Of a stretch of 38,902 nucleotides of DNA, positions 34,521 through 38,902 are shown piece after piece. A program made the position numbers and the translations under genes. A model generated the notes under the pieces. The model saw nothing but the letters and a program-made list of their open reading frames with translations. It was not told where the DNA came from and made no database searches. Source of the DNA: Candidatus Gastranaerophilales bacterium (GTDB lineage: Bacteria > Cyanobacteriota > Vampirovibrionia > Gastranaerophilales > Gastranaerophilaceae); contig CALUWD010000016.1 of the NCBI GenBank assembly GCA_944324385.1, forward strand, positions 1 through 38,902, written 5' to 3'. The stretch's first letter is position 1. Each line of letters opens with the position of its first letter.

Positions 34521-35309
34521 TTATTTAAGCATTTCTAATTCTTTTGAATTTCTTGCAAATTCGCGATTAATTGAATTTCTTTGTGCAACTGAAGCAACGA
34601 TGTTTCTAATTGTTGCAACCATTTCAATTTGAGTACCAAGCTTGTTAACTGCTGAACCTACGCCAACAGCACTTGCGCCTGCTGCAAAAGCAAGAGGTGT
34701 TGTTTGTGCGCTAATGCCTGATGCGCTCATTACAGGAATTGAAACGTGGCGTGAAAGTTCAAGAGTATTGCCGATTGTAGCTTGAGCAGTTTCTAAAAGT
34801 GCTTTTGCTCCAACTGATTTAACACCTTGTGGTTTCATACCTTCTGTTTGAATTAAATCAACGCCAAGTAGTTCTAGTTTTTTAGCAAGTTCAATTTGTT
34901 CTTTAACATCAATGTTGCCTGGGATTGTTACGCAAATGAATACGTCTTTGCCTTCCAAAAGGCTCATTGTTTCAAGAGTGATTTCATAAACTTCATCAGC
35001 GCTGAATGTTTCGCCTTTTTTGTATAATGCGTCAAAGTTGCCGATTTCAATCGCATCAGCACCCCATTCAACAGCTTGCGCAAGTTTAAAAGGATGAATT
35101 GATGAAACAAAAATTGGTAGAGTTGTGTTTTTTGCTGCTACATCAAATACTTTTTTGTCGCAAGCAACGTCAACTGCGCTTGCAAGCCCCATTTGTGCTG
35201 CACTTACAACTTTTTTAACATTTTCAAGATCATAATTGTCAATACCTGAAATAATTTTAATTGCTCTTTTCTCTCTCAAATGTCTTTTGAAAACTTCAAT
35301 ACTTCTCAT
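34521..35309 (-). CDS. DUF561 / Ycf23-like TIM-barrel protein
   Basis: This 263-residue protein is recognised by MRSIEVFKRHLREKRAIKII, SGIDNYD, the GADAIEIGNFDALY segment and the C-terminal GASAVGVGSAVNKLGT phosphate-binding-type loop. The family, known as Ycf23 in algal plastids and DUF561 in cyanobacteria, has a TIM-barrel look and no assigned reaction. I use the ATG at 35309, preceded by AAGGAAG. A longer frame reaches 35366 without support. Its presence outside a phototroph context supports a cyanobacterial-lineage origin for the window. Confidence 0.75.
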   Translation of the reverse strand: MRSIEVFKRHLREKRAIKIISGIDNYDLENVKKVVSAAQMGLASAVDVACDKKVFDVAAKNTTLPIFVSSIHPFKLAQAVEWGADAIEIGNFDALYKKGETFSADEVYEITLETMSLLEGKDVFICVTIPGNIDVKEQIELAKKLELLGVDLIQTEGMKPQGVKSVGAKALLETAQATIGNTLELSRHVSIPVMSASGISAQTTPLAFAAGASAVGVGSAVNKLGTQIEMVATIRNIVASVAQRNSINREFARNSKELEMLK

Positions 35310-35432
35310 GTTTCTTCCTTTCCTAAAATTCACAAGAATTGTATCATAACATAGCTCTTTGGGCAATGAAAAAATACACTTCCCGTTTTATATTCTCTAT
35401 TATCCCCTATACGATAACGGAGTGGTCTATAC

Positions 35433-36131
35433 ATGTTTAAAAAAACATTTTTTGCAATTTTATTGCCTGTTTATTTAGTTTTGTTAAGCAATATTAATAT
35501 ACCATCTTATGCTTCAAATTCTGCGCGCTCAGATGATGAGAGTGCAAGTATTAGTGTTTACGAAAAAATTACACCCTCAATTGTGGCAATCGACGCTGAT
35601 TTAGATCAAGGCATATCATCAGGCACTGGCTGTGTCATTGACCCCTCTGGTATTATCCTTACAAGTTCTCATGTAATTAATAAATCAAAAAATATTGAAG
35701 TTACCACCCAAAGTGGCAAAACTTACAAAGCTACAGTTTTTGCAATTTTAAAAGATAAAAATGATTTAGCGCTTATAAAAATTACTCCAAAAGAAAAACT
35801 ACCTGTAATACGCCTTGGTGACTCTGAAACCGTAAAAGTCGGTCAAAGAGTGCTAGCTATAGGCAACCCCTTTGGTTTTAGAGGAACTCTTACAACGGGT
35901 ATAATCTCGCGTATTGACTATGACAGAAAAAAACTCCAAACAGACGCTGCTATTAACCCTGGCTGCTCAGGTGGCCCGCTTTTAAATTTAGATGGCGAAG
36001 TTATTGGGATAAATCAATCAATCTATAATCCTGACAACAATCGCTCAAACATTGGTATCGGCTTTGCTGTTCCTGTTAATTATGCAAAAGAGTTTATCGC
36101 CCTTACAAAAAACACAAAAAAAATTCCATAA
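35433..36131 (+). CDS. Secreted trypsin-like (S1C/HtrA-type) serine protease, no PDZ
   Basis: A signal peptide (residues 1-27, ending PSYA) is followed directly by an HtrA-like protease domain. The triad is His80 (TSSHVI), Asp111 (KNDLALIKI) and Ser179. The nucleophile motif reads NPGCSGGPL instead of the usual NPGNSGGPL. At 232 residues it stops right after the protease domain (GIGFAVPVNYAKEF), so the PDZ domains of DegP-type enzymes are absent. It would act in the periplasm or outside. GGAGTGG precedes the start. The XRE regulator gene is convergent, nine bases away. Confidence 0.85.
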   Translation: MFKKTFFAILLPVYLVLLSNINIPSYASNSARSDDESASISVYEKITPSIVAIDADLDQGISSGTGCVIDPSGIILTSSHVINKSKNIEVTTQSGKTYKATVFAILKDKNDLALIKITPKEKLPVIRLGDSETVKVGQRVLAIGNPFGFRGTLTTGIISRIDYDRKKLQTDAAINPGCSGGPLLNLDGEVIGINQSIYNPDNNRSNIGIGFAVPVNYAKEFIALTKNTKKIP

Positions 36132-36140
36132 ACACTTTGC

Positions 36141-36461
36141 TTAAAGGTTATCTTTTATACTTTTAATAACATCCCTGTATATTTTTAGCTCTTTATTGTT
36201 CGAGTCGTTTAAAATTTGATTAATGTCATCTTTTAGCGGATTTATTTCCTTGTTTTCTTCAAACTCTCTTAAGCTTATATTCAGTGTTTTAATTATCTTA
36301 ATAAAATTCTCTAAAGTCGGATAGTGAAGCCCTGCTTCAATTCTTGAGAGTTGTTTTTCATGGATTCCTATTTTTTCGGCAAGCTCAAATTGTGTTAATT
36401 TTAACCTTTTCCTCTGCTGTCTTATTTTCTGACCAATAAATTTTTTGTCCTCGGCAATCAT
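36141..36461 (-). CDS. XRE-family DNA-binding regulator
   Basis: This 106-residue protein has an HTH_XRE domain at residues 9-63, with the helix-turn-helix LTQFELAEKIGIHEKQLSRIE and the following GLHYPTLENFIKI typical of the family (positions about 22-57). The C-terminal 40 residues are charged and probably helical, perhaps for dimerisation. It is divergent from the prepilin-like gene, sharing 138 bases of intergenic DNA, so it may control that gene. This is inferred from position only. No other phage-like genes are near. Confidence 0.88.
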   Translation of the reverse strand: MIAEDKKFIGQKIRQQRKRLKLTQFELAEKIGIHEKQLSRIEAGLHYPTLENFIKIIKTLNISLREFEENKEINPLKDDINQILNDSNNKELKIYRDVIKSIKDNL

Positions 36462-36542
36462 TATACATACCCCATGTCCTTTTCTATAACTAGCATAGAG
36501 CGTTCTTGTTACTTTTTAAACCATATTAATATTACTAAATAT

Positions 36543-36571
36543 TTGCAAAAGTAATAAATATGTTCTATAAT
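36543..36571 (+). promoter_or_regulatory. Sigma-70 promoter of the prepilin-like gene
   Basis: TTGCAA (36543-36548), a 17-base spacer and a perfect TATAAT (36566-36571) give the strongest housekeeping promoter I see in the window. A start of transcription near 36578 leaves a leader of about 22 bases, with AAGGA at 36589-36593 six bases before the ATG. Confidence 0.75.
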
Positions 36572-36599
36572 TCAATTGTTTAATTTAGAAGGATAAGAT

Positions 36600-38902
36600 A
36601 TGAAGAAGTACGCGTTTACACTCGCGGAGTTATTGGTGTCTACACTAATAATTTCTATTATTATGGTAGTTTTAGCCCCTGTTATCACCAAAAGGGTGAC
36701 AAGTAATATTAATGTTTCAGGGGGAGGAGGAAGTACTAAAAAAGAAAGTAAACTTTTTTTGTATAATCCAACTGATCCAAACTGCTCTGCTGTTTCTGGG
36801 CAAAATGCACTTGATTGTAACTTTACAACAGGAGTTGGTGTTAAAAGTGTAAATGTTGTAATGGTCTCAGGTGGAGGTGGCGGAGCAGGTGGAACGCCTC
36901 CAACAACTGAATATGGTAAAAAACTTACAGTGACAAACTCTACAATTGGTAGCGCTAAAACTCAAGAAATAACTATAACAAAAAATATGAAAAATGTTGT
37001 TGTAAGTTATCTCTCTGGCTCTGGCGGTGGCGGCGGTGGTGGCGCATGGGTTGAAGAACAAGGCGGCGCACCAACAAGTCAGGCAGATTGTGATAAGTAT
37101 GATGCTAAATTTTTAACAGCTGCTCAAAACGGTGGAAAGGCTGTTTGTGTTACAAAATATAACATTGGTGATATTCCATCAGCCACAAATGGAGGGATTG
37201 CAACATCTGTTACAACTGTATCAGCAGGTAGAAGATGCGATGCTAAAGCATGTTGTTGGCAAGGAAAAACAGCTGACCCATGTAATAGCTCTGGAACTAG
37301 TTACAGCGGATGTAATAGAACTGTATGCAATTGGTATGCCGGTAAAGCATCATGTCAAGCATTAGCATACAATGGTACAAAAGCAGGGGACTGGAGATTA
37401 CCTACTAAAAATGAATTATCTAATTGGGCAAACAACATTAACACTATTAACAAAAACAAAGGTGATAACGGCTTGAGGCTCTGTGACTACCTCAGCGCTT
37501 CCGGCGCAGCGCGATGCTACTACGACGGTGCTTGCTATGGGTCGGCCGATGGTTTCTGTCGCCCGTACTACGTCTGGTCGTCTACACCCAGTGATAGCAG
37601 TTACTACGTATACTACCTGCGTATCGGTACGTTCTACCAGGATTACTACACTCCTCACTACGCCGGTTCGGTTCGCTGTGTGCTTGAAGGGGGAGGATCG
37701 ACATATAACTCACACGGGGGCGGCGGAGGTAGCGCTGGGGGGTATTTTAAGAACTATCAAATTCCTGAAAGTGTAATTTCAAATAACATTGGAGGAAGAA
37801 TTGTATTGTATTCTGCGCCAGGAGCTAAAGGTGGAAATAAAGCAAGTTCAATGGGAGCTAATGCAAGTAATGGAAGTAGTGGAACAGTATCATATATTGC
37901 AATATATAATAGTGCAGGACAGCAAGTTTGGGGCTTAGAGGCAAGTGGTGGAAATGGCGGAAAAGGAGCAACAAGTACTGCCGGTGGTAATGGTGGAAGC
38001 TCTGTTGCGACAAACAGTTGTAAGATATTTCAAAATGGAAGTTGGACAAATACAAGTTGCTCAGGTGTTGGTGGTGCAGGGAATAATGGAGCTAGTTTAG
38101 ATACTGGCGGAAATGGTGCAGCTAATGGCGGTGTTGGCGGAGGATCACTGTATAATACAACAACACTATCAGGTGGTGGTAATGGTGGTAGCTCAAGTAG
38201 TGAAAATGGTGGTAATGGCTCACTTTATGGCTCTGGTGGAGGAGGAGGAACAACTAAGTTTACTACATCTGGTACAGATGTGACTTCTACTGCAGGTAAA
38301 GGCGGTTATGGAGCAAATGGAGTGGTTGAGATAACATATGATATAACATATGACCCTGCTGCAGGTGGAGGTGGCGGTGGTGGTGCCATGTTAAAGGTTG
38401 AAAATATAACTGTTACACCATCTACTAATTATGTTATTCGTGTTGGCGGTGGTGGTAATGGCGGAGCTGTGTCAAATAACGGCTCTGATGGTGGAGAAAG
38501 TAGAGTTACTTTTGGCGCTACAAGTTATAGCTTAAGTGGTGGTAAAGGTGGTACTGCTGGAACTAGTGCAACTGATACAACTTCTGTTGTCCATGGTGTA
38601 GGTGGAGCGGGTGCTTCTAAATTAAGTGCCGGAACATCTGTTGCAGGGACTAAGGGTAGTGATGGAAGTGCAGGAGATATTGGCGCAATTGGTGGAAATG
38701 GTGGAAAAAGTGGAGTTGAAAGCGAAGGAGGTTGTGGAGCATTATTTGATAATGGCGGAAGTTGCTCAGCAACCGGCGCTTATGGTTTAAGTCCATTATT
38801 TGTTTCACCATCTAATATATTTGATGCTGCTGATTATGGTAAAGCAGGAGCAGGTGGAGGCGGTGGAGGATATGCGTATAATACTACGATGTATCCGACA
38901 AA
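36600..38902 (+). CDS. Glycine-rich prepilin-like protein with C-type-lectin-like variable segment (partial)
   Basis: The frame is open from ATG 36600 to the window edge (767 codons, no stop), so the 3' end is missing. Residues 1-30 are a type IV prepilin signal: MKKYA, then FTLAELL with Glu at +5, and a hydrophobic helix to about residue 28. The residue before the cleavage site is Ala rather than the usual Gly. A mixed region with Gly runs (GGGG, GSGGGGGGGAW) follows, then a Cys-rich stretch from about 160 to 260. A C-type-lectin/DUF1566-like segment comes next: CNWYAGKASCQAL, DWRLPTKNEL with Trp265, VWSSTP with Trp326, and SVRCV at 357-361. The remaining 400 residues are long Gly/Ser/Asn/Thr-rich repeats. 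It is probably exported through a type IV pilus or pseudopilus machine and displayed at the surface. The lectin-like segment contains the DGR-like block described separately. Confidence 0.85.
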   Translation, partial: MKKYAFTLAELLVSTLIISIIMVVLAPVITKRVTSNINVSGGGGSTKKESKLFLYNPTDPNCSAVSGQNALDCNFTTGVGVKSVNVVMVSGGGGGAGGTPPTTEYGKKLTVTNSTIGSAKTQEITITKNMKNVVVSYLSGSGGGGGGGAWVEEQGGAPTSQADCDKYDAKFLTAAQNGGKAVCVTKYNIGDIPSATNGGIATSVTTVSAGRRCDAKACCWQGKTADPCNSSGTSYSGCNRTVCNWYAGKASCQALAYNGTKAGDWRLPTKNELSNWANNINTINKNKGDNGLRLCDYLSASGAARCYYDGACYGSADGFCRPYYVWSSTPSDSSYYVYYLRIGTFYQDYYTPHYAGSVRCVLEGGGSTYNSHGGGGGSAGGYFKNYQIPESVISNNIGGRIVLYSAPGAKGGNKASSMGANASNGSSGTVSYIAIYNSAGQQVWGLEASGGNGGKGATSTAGGNGGSSVATNSCKIFQNGSWTNTSCSGVGGAGNNGASLDTGGNGAANGGVGGGSLYNTTTLSGGGNGGSSSSENGGNGSLYGSGGGGGTTKFTTSGTDVTSTAGKGGYGANGVVEITYDITYDPAAGGGGGGGAMLKVENITVTPSTNYVIRVGGGGNGGAVSNNGSDGGESRVTFGATSYSLSGGKGGTAGTSATDTTSVVHGVGGAGASKLSAGTSVAGTKGSDGSAGDIGAIGGNGGKSGVESEGGCGALFDNGGSCSATGAYGLSPLFVSPSNIFDAADYGKAGAGGGGGGYAYNTTMYPT
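37460..37740 (+). other. Putative DGR variable region inside the prepilin-like gene
   Basis: Counting bases by eye, 37501-37680 has about 101 G+C of 180 (56 %) and 30 A (17 %). The 60 bases at 37381-37440 have 21 G+C (35 %) and 25 A (42 %). Of the 60 codons in 37500-37679, 28 end in C and 12 are TAC, against A/T-ending codons in the flanks. The encoded segment runs from GDNGLRLCDYLS through YYDGACYG, the VWSSTP core and YYLRIGTFYQDYYTPHYAG to SVRCV. This fits a C-type-lectin-fold variable region diversified by adenine-directed retrohoming. The reading frame stays open throughout. The exact borders are uncertain: the core is 37466-37690 and the GC-rich tail reaches about 37740. Confidence 0.65.

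Noticed and set aside
36141..36461. XRE gene or dut as marks of a prophage
   Set aside because: No integrase, capsid, terminase, lysis or attachment-site signals are present. dut sits with coaX, a housekeeping setting.
36484..36498. Dyad CTATAACTAGCATAG as an operator for the XRE protein
   Set aside because: Only four bases per arm pair, which is too little to claim in AT-rich DNA.
37460..37740. Horizontal insertion of a foreign domain as the cause of the composition shift
   Set aside because: This is not excluded, but adenine depletion together with TAC-rich codons, limited to the variable part of a lectin-like fold whose framework motif WRLPT upstream has native composition, is better explained by DGR action.
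37416..37776. Open frames on the - strand and in a second + frame across the GC-rich block
   Set aside because: They exist because this block is poor in A and T and so has few stop codons. The prepilin-like frame covers the whole block with consistent motifs on both sides.
36600..38902. DGR reverse transcriptase or template repeat inside the window
   Set aside because: No reverse-transcriptase motifs appear in any frame, and I see no second stretch of similar sequence. If present they are outside the window.

Overview
The window is AT-rich and densely coding. It looks like a chromosomal segment of a Gram-negative, flagellated bacterium. waaA (Kdo transferase) and an MlaE-type permease point to an LPS outer membrane. 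A DUF561/Ycf23 protein, a family I know from cyanobacteria and algal plastids, together with an FTLAELL-type prepilin and the low GC, suggests a non-photosynthetic cyanobacterial relative (Melainabacteria / Gastranaerophilales). This placement is inferred from gene content, with moderate confidence.

Layout: (1) 55-7108, + strand: a compact purine operon purS-purQ-purL-purF-purM-purN-purD with overlapping or nearly touching genes, ending at a bidirectional hairpin. (2) 7139-11620, - strand: the ribosomal/SSB operon rpsF-ssb-rpsR, and a DUF4127-waaA-dapF operon. (3) 11689-18746, + strand: a division/cell-wall cluster murF-mraY-murD-ftsW-murG, with folC overlapping its end. (4) 18729-19953, - strand: coaX-dut, convergent with folC. 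(5) 20087-24205: two lineage-type unknown proteins, a response regulator with an HD-GYP domain behind a very good flagellar sigma-28-like promoter, a PHP-domain phosphoesterase, a polytopic membrane protein and a small unknown polar protein. (6) 24351-25814: a PLP-dependent Orn/Lys/Arg decarboxylase family enzyme. (7) 25874-31032, - strand: flagellar hook genes fliJ-fliK-flgD-flgE, with an unusually long FliK that contains internal repeats. (8) 31151-36461: an MlaE-like permease, ilvE, a glycosyltransferase-like membrane protein, DUF561/Ycf23, a secreted trypsin-like protease without PDZ domains, and a small XRE regulator. (9) 36600 to the right edge: an open reading frame of at least 767 codons with its own strong promoter. 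It encodes a prepilin-like, glycine-rich surface protein.

The most interesting signal lies in that last gene. A roughly 220-280 bp block (about 37460-37740) sits inside a C-type-lectin-like segment (motifs WRLPT ... WSST ... VRCV). It differs sharply in composition from everything around it. From 37501 to 37680 the GC content is about 56 % and adenine about 17 %. In the 60 bases 37381-37440 just upstream, GC is about 35 % and adenine about 42 %. The block is loaded with TAC and other C-ending codons. This is the expected look of the variable region of a diversity-generating retroelement (DGR), here placed on a type IV pilin-like scaffold. No reverse transcriptase or template repeat lies inside the window, so the DGR machinery, if it exists, must be to the right or elsewhere.

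The genes otherwise form ordinary housekeeping modules: purine synthesis, translation, peptidoglycan and LPS synthesis, cofactor synthesis and flagellar hook assembly. No gap exceeds 300 bases, and I see no tRNA, rRNA, CRISPR array or insertion sequence.
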